NCBI GenBank assembly: GCA_023266235.1 | Contig: JAHFRL010000011.1 | Coordinates: 15,880-70,059 of the forward strand | Reading direction: 5' to 3' | Length of the DNA: 54,180 nucleotides | Origin: Betaproteobacteria bacterium | GTDB taxonomy: Bacteria > Pseudomonadota > Gammaproteobacteria > Burkholderiales > SG8-41 | Shown: positions 37,738 through 46,048 of the stretch, piece by piece | How positions within the stretch are numbered: position 1 is the stretch's first letter | Layout of the letters: each line of letters opens with the position of its first letter | Notes under the pieces: generated by a model | Told to the model about the DNA's origin: nothing | Databases searched by the model: none | What the model saw: only the letters and a program-made list of their open reading frames with translations | Translations under genes and position numbers: made by a program

Positions 37738-37935
37738 AGAGGCGAGAGGAAAGAGGCGAGACAGAGTAAAGCGATGAAACCGCCGATTAACGCAGATAAG
37801 GTCGAAAGCGGGTAGCCACAGGGATCACGGGGGGGCGCAGAGCAAAATGAAAACACCCAGCGACTGAGGTTTTACGCGGTGTCCTTGGTAGCTAATGCCG
37901 TCTTGTTGTTTTCATCGGCGTTTATCGGCGGTTCC
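37738..37935. repeat. Composite repeat: GAGAGGC arm plus inverted GATAAACGC element
   Basis: A GAGAGGC-family stretch (37738-37768) is followed by an inverted pair. The left arm (37773-37802) has ACCGCCGATTAACGCAGATA; the right arm (37908-37935), reverse-complemented, has ACCGCCGATAAACGCCGATG. The right arm lies in the 3' end of the threonine aldolase gene, supplies its last residues (TADKRR) and its TGA stop. Confidence 0.7.
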
Positions 37936-38967
37936 GAATTGTTTCCACGCGTCAGCGAAAGCGCTGAGCGCGTGATCGACTTCGGCATCGCCGATGTGGC
38001 GGTGGGTGACGAAGCGCAATTCCCACGTCGCGCACGGGCTCACCAGCACGCCGCGCTGTTTCAAGTCCGCCGACCACTCGGCTGCCTGGCGGCCGCTCGC
38101 GCGCACCGAAACCCGCACCAGATTGGTTTCGACCGCCGCCGGATCGATGATGCTCGCATCGATCGCATGCAGGCCCGCCGCAAGGCGCTTCGCGGTGCGG
38201 TGGTCCTCGGGCAACCGCTCGACCATGTTTTCGAGCGCGACGATGCCGGCGGCGGCGATCGGCCCGGCCTGGCGCATGTTGCCCCCGACCATGCGGCGGA
38301 AGCCGCGCGCGCGCTCGATGAACTCCAGCGAGCCGCACACCAGCGAACCGATCGGCGCCGATAGTCCCTTCGAGACGCAGAAGCACACCGTGTCGGAATG
38401 CTTCGCAACTTCCTTCGCGCCGACGCCGAGCGCGGCCGCGGCGTTGAAGATCCGCGCGCCGTCGATGTGCACCGGCACTTCATTTTCGCGGGCGAGCTTT
38501 TGAACTTCGGCCAGGTGCGTGAGCGGCAGCACCGCGCCGCCGGCGGCGTTGTGCGTGGTTTCCATCCACACGAGCGCGGTGCCAAGCCGGTTGCGCGTGA
38601 TCCGCGGGCGGATGTGATCGCGCAGCGCATCGAGGTCCATCGCGCCGCGCCTGCCGGGAAGCCCCCGGTAAAACATCGCCGCGATGTTGCTGATGCCGCC
38701 CAGTTCGGCAGTGAGGATATGCGAGGTTGCCTCGAGCAGCACTTCGCCGCCACGGTCGCCGTGCGCGAGCAGCGAAACGAGATTGGACATCGTGCCGCTC
38801 GGCACATAGACCGCGGCGTCCTTGCCGGTTTTCCTGGCGGCAAGCGCTTCGAGCTTCTGCACCGTCGCATCGCCATCGCGCGAATCGTCGCCGAAGGTGG
38901 CGCTCTGCATCGCGTCGAGCATCGCTTCGGTGGGTTTGGTGACCGTATCGCTTCTCAAATCAATCAT
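37912..38967 (-). CDS. ltaE: Low-specificity L-threonine aldolase
   Basis: 351 residues, PLP fold type I, beta-eliminating lyase family. Opening MIDLRSDTVTKPTEAMLDAM, PLP-binding HIDGARIFNAA with Asp169, and Schiff-base Lys200 in CFCVSKGLSAPIGSL. It splits L-threonine or L-allo-threonine to glycine and acetaldehyde. Length is usual. The extreme C-terminus comes from an intergenic repeat. Confidence 0.93.
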   Translation of the reverse strand: MIDLRSDTVTKPTEAMLDAMQSATFGDDSRDGDATVQKLEALAARKTGKDAAVYVPSGTMSNLVSLLAHGDRGGEVLLEATSHILTAELGGISNIAAMFYRGLPGRRGAMDLDALRDHIRPRITRNRLGTALVWMETTHNAAGGAVLPLTHLAEVQKLARENEVPVHIDGARIFNAAAALGVGAKEVAKHSDTVCFCVSKGLSAPIGSLVCGSLEFIERARGFRRMVGGNMRQAGPIAAAGIVALENMVERLPEDHRTAKRLAAGLHAIDASIIDPAAVETNLVRVSVRASGRQAAEWSADLKQRGVLVSPCATWELRFVTHRHIGDAEVDHALSAFADAWKQFGTADKRR

Positions 38968-38983
38968 TGTTTCGTTCCTTCAG

Positions 38984-39095
38984 TCTTTAACCGCCAAGGA
39001 CGCCAAGGTCGCAAGGGAAATCGACAAAACAGGATATATCAAATGCTCGGCTCGTTTACTTGGCATTATATCTTCGCGTCCTTTGCGTTTCAGCT
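38984..39095. repeat. Inverted intergenic repeat, CCAAGGACGC family
   Basis: The left end (38984-39022) TTTAACCGCCAAGGACGCCA then GGGAAATCG. The right end (39070-39095), reverse-complemented, CTGAAACGCAAAGGACGCGA. About 112 bp; the middle contains no gene. It lies between ltaE and the HAD gene. Its left end is the closest relative of the left end at 31187. Confidence 0.75.
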
Positions 39096-39102
39096 TGGGT
39101 AA

Positions 39103-39897
39103 TTAACGGGCAGCGAGCAGAAAATCCACCAGCTCGCAGAAGCCGGCGCCGCTTGCGGCCGTGGTCGCATAGACGGGCCCGGTTGTGAGCCGTCCGGAGA
39201 ATGCCTTGATGTTGGCGACGCCGATCGCGTGCGGGAAGTAGGCAAACATCGGCGCGTCGTTCGGCGAATCGCCGGCGAATACGAAATCGTGCTTGCGTGC
39301 ATCGAGGTCGACGTCGAAGCATTCCCGCATCAGGGTCTTGGTCATGGCAAGCTTGTCGTACGCGCCGAACCAGCCGTTGACGTGGATCGAGCTTACTTTC
39401 GCGGTCAATCCTTCCTGTTGCATGAGCGACACGATTTTATCGACCACCTCCGCAGGCAGCCGCGGCACGTCCTCGCAGTAGTCGATCGCGAGATCGGCTT
39501 CGCGGTAGTGCTGGTCGGCGGCGACCGCGCAACCGGGAACGGCTGCCAGTATCCGGTCCCGGATCGCCGCCAGGCGCACCCGGTCTGCGGCGCGCTGCCC
39601 GGCGCTCATTGTGAACCGTCGCCGCATACTGCGCGCCGCATGGTCGTAGCGGAAGTAGAACGCGCCGTTCTCGCCGACCACGGCATCGACCGGCCACATG
39701 CGCGCGATGTGGTCGCACCAGCCTGCTGGACGCCCGGTGACCGGGACCACCAGCAACCCGGCGCGCTGCAATTCTTCCATCGCTGCGTAGGCGGCAGCGG
39801 TGAGCCGCCCGCCGGTGGTCAGCGTATCGTCGATGTCGAACAACACGCCGCGGATACGCGCGCGCGCCGCCAGCGGAAACTCAGTTAGCGGCCGCAT
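39103..39897 (-). CDS. HAD-IIB family phosphatase
   Basis: 264 residues. HAD motif I GVLFDIDDTLTTGG (nucleophile Asp21, acid Asp23), motif II region VVPVTGRPAGWC, and motif IV FAGDSPNDAPMF are intact. The IIB-type cap lies between, as in sucrose-phosphate and mannosyl-3-phosphoglycerate phosphatases. The likely substrate is a sugar phosphate or phosphoglycerate sugar, but no partner synthase is nearby to say which. Confidence 0.87.
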   Translation of the reverse strand: MRPLTEFPLAARARIRGVLFDIDDTLTTGGRLTAAAYAAMEELQRAGLLVVPVTGRPAGWCDHIARMWPVDAVVGENGAFYFRYDHAARSMRRRFTMSAGQRAADRVRLAAIRDRILAAVPGCAVAADQHYREADLAIDYCEDVPRLPAEVVDKIVSLMQQEGLTAKVSSIHVNGWFGAYDKLAMTKTLMRECFDVDLDARKHDFVFAGDSPNDAPMFAYFPHAIGVANIKAFSGRLTTGPVYATTAASGAGFCELVDFLLAAR

Positions 39898-39907
39898 TGG
39901 AGGACAC

Positions 39908-40017
39908 CGAGAGGAGAGAGGAGAGAGGCGAGAGGCGGGACGAAAGCACCCAGTGGGGCGTATGGATGCGCCGCAGTAGTAAATTACTCCTCACCCCTCT
40001 CTCCTGACGCCTCACGG
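39908..40017. repeat. Inverted intergenic repeat, GAGAGGC family
   Basis: The left arm (39908-39940) has GAGAGGAGAGAGGAGAGAGG then CGAGAGGCGGGA; the right arm (39985-40017) has ACTCCTCACCCCTCTCTCC then TGACGCCTCACGG. The two are complementary with a 44-nt middle. It lies between the HAD gene and the 204-residue hypothetical. Confidence 0.75.
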
Positions 40018-40020
40018 CTC

Positions 40021-40635
40021 TTAATAGCACTCTTCCTGGCCGGCCGGCTGCACGGGCCGTTGCACGAAACCCAGTTTGGCCGGTACGTCGCCCGCGGCGA
40101 TGGCTGACACGGGCGCGGTATTCTCGCGGTAGCGGAAGTACAGGCCGGCGCCGGCGCCGGCCTGCAGGCGCTCGATCGCGCCGGCGATCGCGTCTTCCGC
40201 CAGCGGCCGGTCGCGCTCGCCGGTGAAGCACGGCAGCAGGCGGTCGAGGTCGCGGTCGTCGATCATGCCCGGCCCGTGTTCGGTGGCGAGCAGCACGATG
40301 CCCGCGTCGTCGATCCATGCGCCGTCGATGCGAGTGGCCGTCCTGCCGGTATGGGTTTCGATGCGCAGCGGCGCGTTCGGATCGGGGTCCCAGCCGAGGC
40401 GGTAGACGAACGGCGTGTAGTCGAGCGTGACGAACACGCGTTGCGGCCCATTCTGGAAAAACCAGCGGCCCTGAACGTCGTGCTCGTAATTGCGGCTGAT
40501 GAAGTCGGCGACCACCGGGTTCGCGATACGCTCGCCTTTGATCAGCCATTTGCCGCGGCGGTCAAGTCCGAGCCACCCGTAAACAGAAGGCACATTCGGC
40601 CACCTGGCCATCGCCTGCTTGACGATATCGTCCAT
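40021..40635 (-). CDS. Conserved betaproteobacterial protein (DUF2944/DUF2946-annotated type)
   Basis: 204 residues from MDDIVKQAMARWPNVPSVYG. No signal peptide or membrane segment. WLGLDRRGKWLIKGERIANP, VADFISRNYEHDVQGRWFFQ and GPQRVFVTLDYTPFVYRLG are features I associate with a conserved betaproteobacterial family, but I am not certain of its number. Function unknown. It ends with Cys-Tyr. In-frame codons upstream are repeat-derived and were excluded. Confidence 0.7.
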   Translation of the reverse strand: MDDIVKQAMARWPNVPSVYGWLGLDRRGKWLIKGERIANPVVADFISRNYEHDVQGRWFFQNGPQRVFVTLDYTPFVYRLGWDPDPNAPLRIETHTGRTATRIDGAWIDDAGIVLLATEHGPGMIDDRDLDRLLPCFTGERDRPLAEDAIAGAIERLQAGAGAGLYFRYRENTAPVSAIAAGDVPAKLGFVQRPVQPAGQEECY

Positions 40636-40659
40636 GCGTTTTCGGCTGATTGCCGGAGC

Positions 40660-40761
40660 GAACGAGTGAACAAGTGAATGAGTGAACACCCTCTCCCTAG
40701 CCCTTCCCCTTGTCAAAGGGGGAGGGAATCCTTCACTCCTTCACACTTTCACTCGTTCACG
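40660..40761. repeat. Composite nested hairpin repeat (GTGAATGA arms, CCCTCTCCC core)
   Basis: The left arm (40660-40687) GAACGAGTGAACAAGTGAAT; right arm (40729-40761) CTTCACTCCTTCACACTTTC then ACTCGTTCAC. The core (40689-40727) pairs CCCTTCCCCTT with AAGGGGGAGGG. It has the same architecture as 4648-4775 although the wording differs. Confidence 0.8.
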
Positions 40762-40766
40762 GGGTC

Positions 40767-41321
40767 TCAATGCAAATGCCGGTTGCGCGGATGCGGCTGC
40801 AGCACCGGCGTCGCTATGGTCTGCTCTTCGACCGCGGGGCGGTTTTTCCATTCCTCGTCGAACATCTGGTTGACCACCGCGGTCACCTGATCGACTCGCG
40901 CTTTGTCGAAGTGCGGCGACAGCAGGGAGGCCAGGTCTTCCTCGACGCACTGGCGGCGGATTTCATGAATCGCCTCGGCGCTCGGGCCGATGAAAACCTG
41001 CTGGAATTCCTCCTTGCCGTTGTCCTGATAGTAAGTGACGGTGATCTCCGACGCGTACTCGGTGAGCGGGCCGAGCGCCAGGAACGCTTCTTTCAGGCGA
41101 TTGTGAAAGCTGCGGCCCACCACGCCGGTCCAGCAGATATCGAGCGCCTGCTCCTTGGCATCGAAGCGAACGCCGGGCTCCTCGCGCTCAAGACTCTGCA
41201 CTTTCGCGATCGCATCGACTTCGAGGTATTCGAGCCACGGGCGCAACGCATGCTCGACCTGCGTCAGGTGCACGCCTTTGCACAGGAATGCGGTGCCGTG
41301 AACGTGGACTTCCATGCGCAT
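40767..41321 (-). CDS. Conserved hypothetical protein (DUF6806-like)
   Basis: 184 residues. MRMEVHVHGTAFLCKGVHLT, then EHALRPWLEYLEVDAIAK, DICWTGVVGRSFHNRLKEAF and EITVTYYQDNGKEEFQQVFI resemble a conserved betaproteobacterial family I recall as DUF6806. The end is RHLH. No signal peptide. Function unknown; it could be a ferredoxin-like alpha/beta fold with an N-terminal strand. Family number from memory. Confidence 0.65.
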   Translation of the reverse strand: MRMEVHVHGTAFLCKGVHLTQVEHALRPWLEYLEVDAIAKVQSLEREEPGVRFDAKEQALDICWTGVVGRSFHNRLKEAFLALGPLTEYASEITVTYYQDNGKEEFQQVFIGPSAEAIHEIRRQCVEEDLASLLSPHFDKARVDQVTAVVNQMFDEEWKNRPAVEEQTIATPVLQPHPRNRHLH

Positions 41322-41398
41322 GTGGGTCTCCGGACCGATCGTGGCTGCCCATCAGGTTGCCGCTATGGGCGGGGCGACAAGGATAGCACAGTGAGGCC

Positions 41399-41431
41399 GG
41401 GAGAGGAGAGAGGCGAGAAGCGAGAGGAGGG
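41399..41431. repeat. Single repeat arm, GAGAGGC family
   Basis: CGGGAGAGGAGAGAGGCGAG then AAGCGAGAGGAGG. It has no facing complementary arm, unlike other copies, and ends just before the stop region of the next minus-strand gene. Confidence 0.6.
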
Positions 41432-41441
41432 CAGACCCTCG

Positions 41442-42353
41442 TTATCGCATAAGCCCAAGTTCACTGAGCATGGCGCTCATCTCGGCGCGCTCGCGCGGCA
41501 GGTAGTCGCGCAAAGATGCGCTGCCAACGTACATCGGCGACCAGTAATTGCGCGCAATCTCGGCGCGCCACTCGTCGCAGGCGGTGGCGCTAGCGAGCGC
41601 GCGGTCCCAGGAAGCGATCTGTTCCGCGGTCAGTCCGCGCGCGCCGTTGACGCCGCGCCACGCCCCGACCACGCAGTCGACGCCTTGTTCGACCCATGTC
41701 GGCGCGTGCTCGTACAGTCCGGCAAGCCGCGCGGGCGCCGAAACCGCGAGTGCGCGCAATGCGCCTGCTGCGAGCTCCGGCACGGCGCTGGCGGCGCTGA
41801 TCGCGCCGACGTCGGTATCGCCAGCCATCACGTTCCCGACCGCATGACGCGCCGAATCGAACGCGCGCACCTTCAGCGCTTGCACGCCGCCGCCCGCGTG
41901 CCGGGTCACGCGTGCGAGCGCGATGTGGTTGGGGTTGCCGGGCGACGTCGCGACTGCGACTTTGAGCGAGCCGGCGTCGGCGCCGAGACACCTGAGCAGG
42001 TCGGCGGCATTCCTGAGCGGCGAGTCGGCGCGCACGACGAACGCGATGTACTCGTTGTGAAGAATCGCGAGCGGCGTGTAGGCGTCGTGGTCGAATGCGG
42101 TAAGCCCGGTCAGGTTGTCGGTCGTAACATTGGGCGAGCTCACGACGAGCACATGCGGATCGCCGGGAAAGCGATCGAGGTAAGCCCAGATCCTGCGGCT
42201 GCCGTCGCCCGGCATGTTGGTGACTTTCACCGGCATATCGAGCAAGCGCCGCGACTCGAGGACTTTCGACAGCGCGCGCGCGGTGCGGTCGAGACCGCCG
42301 CCGGGCGGCGTGCCGGCGACGATCTCGACTTCACGCTCCGGCCGCCAAGTCAT
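41442..42353 (-). CDS. Bug/TctC-type binding protein lacking a signal peptide
   Basis: 303 residues. It aligns by eye with mature Bug proteins: REVEIVAGTPPGGGLDRTAR corresponds to the conserved IRIVVPFPPGGxxDxxAR beginning, and VTNMPGDGSRR, LTAFDHDAYTPLAILHNEYI and AVATSPGNPNHIALARV match later segments. The protein begins at that mature N-terminus (TWRPEREVEI), so no export signal is present and no upstream in-frame start supplies one. It lies 1 nt after the cyclase/ATPase gene. Probably a cytoplasmic ligand-binding protein linked to that regulator, rather than a transporter component. Confidence 0.8.
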   Translation of the reverse strand: MTWRPEREVEIVAGTPPGGGLDRTARALSKVLESRRLLDMPVKVTNMPGDGSRRIWAYLDRFPGDPHVLVVSSPNVTTDNLTGLTAFDHDAYTPLAILHNEYIAFVVRADSPLRNAADLLRCLGADAGSLKVAVATSPGNPNHIALARVTRHAGGGVQALKVRAFDSARHAVGNVMAGDTDVGAISAASAVPELAAGALRALAVSAPARLAGLYEHAPTWVEQGVDCVVGAWRGVNGARGLTAEQIASWDRALASATACDEWRAEIARNYWSPMYVGSASLRDYLPRERAEMSAMLSELGLMR

Positions 42354-42354
42354 C

Positions 42355-45300
42355 TCAGGCCAGCGTCTCGAGGAGCGCCTTCGCGGCCTTGAGGTCCGCG
42401 GTATCGAAGCCCTCTGTGAACCAGCCGTAAACGCCGGCGAGCGTGGCGTGCGCCTCCTCCCGCCGGCCCTGCCGGTCGAGCAGCCGCGCGAGGCTCGTCG
42501 CCGCCCGCAGCTCGAGCGATTTCTCGGCGCGCTGACGCGCGATCTCGATCGCGCTGCGGAAGCGCCGCTCGGCCTCGTCCGGGACCGGCTTGGCCAATCT
42601 CAGCAAAACTTCCCCCTCGAGCCGGTACGCCTCGGGCGCGCAGAAGGCCCCGCGAACTCCCTCGGGGATCGAAGCCAGTATCTGCCGGACTTCCTCGACA
42701 TAACCGGCGCCGGCGTACAGTTCAGCAAGCACGCAGAGATAAAACATCTTTTGATAGGCGCTTACGGACGCCACCTGCCGGCACAGCTCGGCGAGCGTAT
42801 CGCCACTCATACGCTCCCCGTCCCTGACATGGAGCAGCACGCCTGCGCCATCTATCCAGCGCGCAATCCCGTGCGATTTCGAGAGCGAGATCACCTGCTC
42901 CATATTCGTGATGGCGAGGTCGTGTTCGCCGCGCTGGCAGTGGAGCCAGGCGGTGAACCAGCGTGCAATTACCATCGTCAGCGGATGCTTGAGCTCCTCG
43001 GCCAGCCGGCAGGCATCCTGCACCTCACGCAGCGCGCTGTCCGGGTATCCCATCAGCCAGCGAGCCATTCCGAGAAACCACCGGCAGCAGGCGCCGGGAT
43101 CGTGACCGCCGTACACGAACGTCTGCGCGGCGTGCCGCTCGCGATCGTACAGCGCAAGCCCGCGCTCGATGTGGGCGACGGCTTCCTGCGATCGTCCCAT
43201 GGCCGAAAGCGTCGGCCAGAACGAATGGTGCGCCTCGAGGAGCTGGCCGGTATCGTCGCCATGCCGCGCGGCTTCGAGCAACCGCTCGGCCGCCTGCAGG
43301 CCTTCGGCGTACTCGCCGCGCGTGTACTTGACGTACCAAAGGCCCCAAAGCACCGGGAACCGGCTGGCACTGGCTCCGAGCTGATCGACCAGCTCCAGGG
43401 CGCGCAGGTACAACTGCTCCACTTCCGGCGCTATTGGTCCTTTCACCGCGATGAGCGCCGGCCCGAGCGCCATGCGAATTTCGAGCGCCTCGGTCAGCGT
43501 CTGCGCCGTCTGGGGAAGCTCGGCGAGGAGCGCGAGCGCTTCCTCAAAATACGCGACGGCCTCCCGGTTCGCTGAACGGTTTACCGCCTTCGATCCGGCC
43601 TCGCGGAGGTAATGCACGGCTTTCGGCAGGATTCCGCCTCTCACCGCGTGATGCGCCAAGCGTTCGACCTGCTCTTGGAGGCGATCGGCGTAGAGCCGCT
43701 CGATCGCCTCCACGATCGCCGCGTGAAGCGCGCGCCGCCGTTTCTGGAGTACGCTGCCGTACGCGACCTCGTGCGTGAGCGCGTGCTTGAACGCGTACTC
43801 AAGGTCAGGAAACAGCTGCGCCTCGTAAACGAACTCGGCGGTCTGGAGCTGCGTCAAGCACCGCCGCAGCGCTTCCTCGTCGATTTCGACAATCGCCCGC
43901 AGGAGCGTGAAGGGAACATGGGTCCCGACTACCGCGGCGGCCTGGAGCAGGCGCTTATCCTGCGCATCCAGCCGGTCGATGCGGGCGGCGATGATCGCCT
44001 GAACCGTCGCCGGCACTTGCAACGTGTCGGGCGCCTGGACGAGCCGGTAGGCGCCACGCTCGCCGACCAGTGCGCGAGTCTCGACCAGCGTGCGCACGCT
44101 TTCCTCGAGGAACAGCGGGCTGCCCTCCGTGCGCTCGACCAGGAGCCGCTTGAGCGATTGGGTGCCCGGATCCGGACCGAAAAGCGCGTTGAGGAGCTCT
44201 TCTGCGCTCTCGGGCGGCAAGGGGTCGATGCGAATCTGGCGGTAGTAGGTCTTGTTCGCCCAGCCGTGCCGGTATTCCGGCCGGTAGTTGACCGCGAGCA
44301 GGATACGCGAGGCGGGCAAGCTGTCGACCAGACTGTCGAGGAACGCCTGGGTCTCGCTGTCGATCCAGTGCAGATCCTCGAACACCAGCATCAGAGGATG
44401 GACTTGGTTCTCGCGCAGGAGAATTCGTTTGATCGCCGCGAGCGTCTGGCGGCGGCGTTCGGCCGGCTCCAGCGTGAGGAAGGGACTGTCTTCCGGCAGC
44501 GCGTCGAGGAGCCACAGCGCGACTGCTACCGTGTCCTTGAGCGCCTCGTCGAGCGTGAGCAGCCCGCCCGTCACCTTGACGCGGATTCCGCGGATGTCGT
44601 CGCGCGCATCGATCTTGAAGTAGCTGCGCAGGAGATCGGCGAGCGGCAGGTAGGGCGTCGCTTTGCCGTAGGAAACCGATCCCGACTCGAGAATCAGTGA
44701 GCCTTGCACATGGTGAGAACGGATAAACTCGTAATACAGCCGCGATTTGCCGACGCCGGGCTCGCCCACCACCGCGACGATCTGGCCATGCCCCCCGCGC
44801 GCTTCCTCGGCGGCGCGGCGGAGCTGATCGAGCTCCGTGTCGCGCCCCACGAAGCGGGTGAGGCCGCGCGCCCGCGCTGCCTGCAGCCGGGTCCGCGCTG
44901 CTCCTGCTCCCGTGATCTCGTACACCTCCACTGGCTCCGCGAGGCCCTTCACCGGGATCGGGCCGAAGGCCTTCACTTCGATGTAGCCCTCAGCGAGTGC
45001 CAGCGTGCCGGCCGTGAGCCGGATGGTCCCCGGGGTGGCGAGCTGCTCCATGCGCGCCGCGAGGTGGGTCGCCTGGCCAACCGCCGTGTAGTCCATCCGC
45101 AGGTCGCTGCCGATCGTGCGCACGACGACCTCGCCCGAGTTGAGCCCGACGCGAATCTGGACCTCGACGCCGTGGGTGCGGCGGAGCTCGTCGGTATAGC
45201 GCCGGATCGCTTCCTGCATGCGCAGCGCCGCGTAGCAGGCGCGCACCGCGTGGTCCTCGTGGGCAAGCGGCGCGCCGAAGAGCGCCATGATCCCGTCGCC

Positions 45301-45699
45301 CATCACCTGGTTCACGGTTCCTTCGTAGTGATGGACGGCCTCCATCATCCGCTCGAGCACCGGGTCGAGGATCTTCCGCGCATCCTCCGGGTCGCGGTCG
45401 GCGATCAATTCCATCGAGCCCTTCAGGTCGGCGAAAAGCACGGTGACCTGTTTGCGCTCACCCTCGAGCGCGGAGCGCGAGTCGAGGATCCGCTCGGCGA
45501 GGTGCTTGGGCGTGTAGGACTGCGGGGAGGCGGGGCGACTGCGCTCGGCCGTCAGCGCGGCGCCGCAGGACCGGCAGAACCTCTTCCCCGCGCCGACCGC
45601 GGCGCCACAGGCCGGACAGAACTCCTCGAGGCGGCCCCCGCAGTTCTCACAGAACCGCGCGCCTTCCTCGTTCTCGGCTTGGCAGCAGTGACACTTCAT
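42355..45699 (-). CDS. Adenylate/guanylate cyclase-AAA ATPase-TPR regulator with zinc ribbons
   Basis: 1114 residues. Two zinc ribbons (Cys-x2-Cys pairs at 3-46: CHCCQAEN, FCENCGG, FCPACGA, FCRSCGA). A class III cyclase domain (about 82-262) with metal Asp91 (TVLFADLKGS) and Asp135 (QVMGDGIMALFGAPL), so it looks catalytically competent. An AAA/STAND-type ATPase (about 283-600) has Walker A GEPGVGKS at 312-319 and a Walker B-like LMLVFEDLHWID. The last about 480 residues are TPR-like helices. This architecture is typical of large signal-integrating cyclases. Operon with the signal-less Bug protein. Confidence 0.9.
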   Translation of the reverse strand: MKCHCCQAENEEGARFCENCGGRLEEFCPACGAAVGAGKRFCRSCGAALTAERSRPASPQSYTPKHLAERILDSRSALEGERKQVTVLFADLKGSMELIADRDPEDARKILDPVLERMMEAVHHYEGTVNQVMGDGIMALFGAPLAHEDHAVRACYAALRMQEAIRRYTDELRRTHGVEVQIRVGLNSGEVVVRTIGSDLRMDYTAVGQATHLAARMEQLATPGTIRLTAGTLALAEGYIEVKAFGPIPVKGLAEPVEVYEITGAGAARTRLQAARARGLTRFVGRDTELDQLRRAAEEARGGHGQIVAVVGEPGVGKSRLYYEFIRSHHVQGSLILESGSVSYGKATPYLPLADLLRSYFKIDARDDIRGIRVKVTGGLLTLDEALKDTVAVALWLLDALPEDSPFLTLEPAERRRQTLAAIKRILLRENQVHPLMLVFEDLHWIDSETQAFLDSLVDSLPASRILLAVNYRPEYRHGWANKTYYRQIRIDPLPPESAEELLNALFGPDPGTQSLKRLLVERTEGSPLFLEESVRTLVETRALVGERGAYRLVQAPDTLQVPATVQAIIAARIDRLDAQDKRLLQAAAVVGTHVPFTLLRAIVEIDEEALRRCLTQLQTAEFVYEAQLFPDLEYAFKHALTHEVAYGSVLQKRRRALHAAIVEAIERLYADRLQEQVERLAHHAVRGGILPKAVHYLREAGSKAVNRSANREAVAYFEEALALLAELPQTAQTLTEALEIRMALGPALIAVKGPIAPEVEQLYLRALELVDQLGASASRFPVLWGLWYVKYTRGEYAEGLQAAERLLEAARHGDDTGQLLEAHHSFWPTLSAMGRSQEAVAHIERGLALYDRERHAAQTFVYGGHDPGACCRWFLGMARWLMGYPDSALREVQDACRLAEELKHPLTMVIARWFTAWLHCQRGEHDLAITNMEQVISLSKSHGIARWIDGAGVLLHVRDGERMSGDTLAELCRQVASVSAYQKMFYLCVLAELYAGAGYVEEVRQILASIPEGVRGAFCAPEAYRLEGEVLLRLAKPVPDEAERRFRSAIEIARQRAEKSLELRAATSLARLLDRQGRREEAHATLAGVYGWFTEGFDTADLKAAKALLETLA

Positions 45700-46048
45700 C
45701 GGTAGATCCCCATCGGGAGCTCACGTTCGGCCTGCCCGGGCCGGAGGCGCATGTTTATCTCGTCGAACATTGCCGCCGCCGGGAAGGCTCCTCGCGATAA
45801 TCTCGACTGCGCGCCGCGGGCGCCACGCGGATCGGGCGTCGTCATGTTAGCACTTATGTCAAAATTCGAAAGCTTCCACCGCGGAGGACGCAGAAAGACC
45901 AAAAGCGTCACCACCAGAGACGCAAAGGACGCCACGGATGCCGAGGAAAGAGGTGGCCGCAGCAAGATAACCGCCTTCGTAATATTATCAGCGCTCGAAG
46001 GCGGATCCGAGCGGCCGCAGCGCCGCCGATTGCGAGGAGAAGAAACCG
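45700..46048. other. Divergent intergenic region with CCAAGGACGC-family repeat
   Basis: No gene is visible. Two direct repeat blocks (45876-45902, ACCGCGGAGGACGCAGAAAG; 45909-45948, AGAGACGCAAAGGACGCCAC) belong to the CCAAGGACGC family but lie in the same orientation, unlike the inverted copies. The stretch at 45986-45998 (TAATATTATCAG) is A/T-rich and near the Bug gene. Promoters for both divergent genes must lie here, but no clear box pair is convincing. Confidence 0.5.

Noticed and set aside
40710..42392. Plus-strand frame of about 560 codons across the hypothetical and Bug genes
   Set aside because: It is antisense to genes with clear family signatures and has Arg-rich shadow composition.
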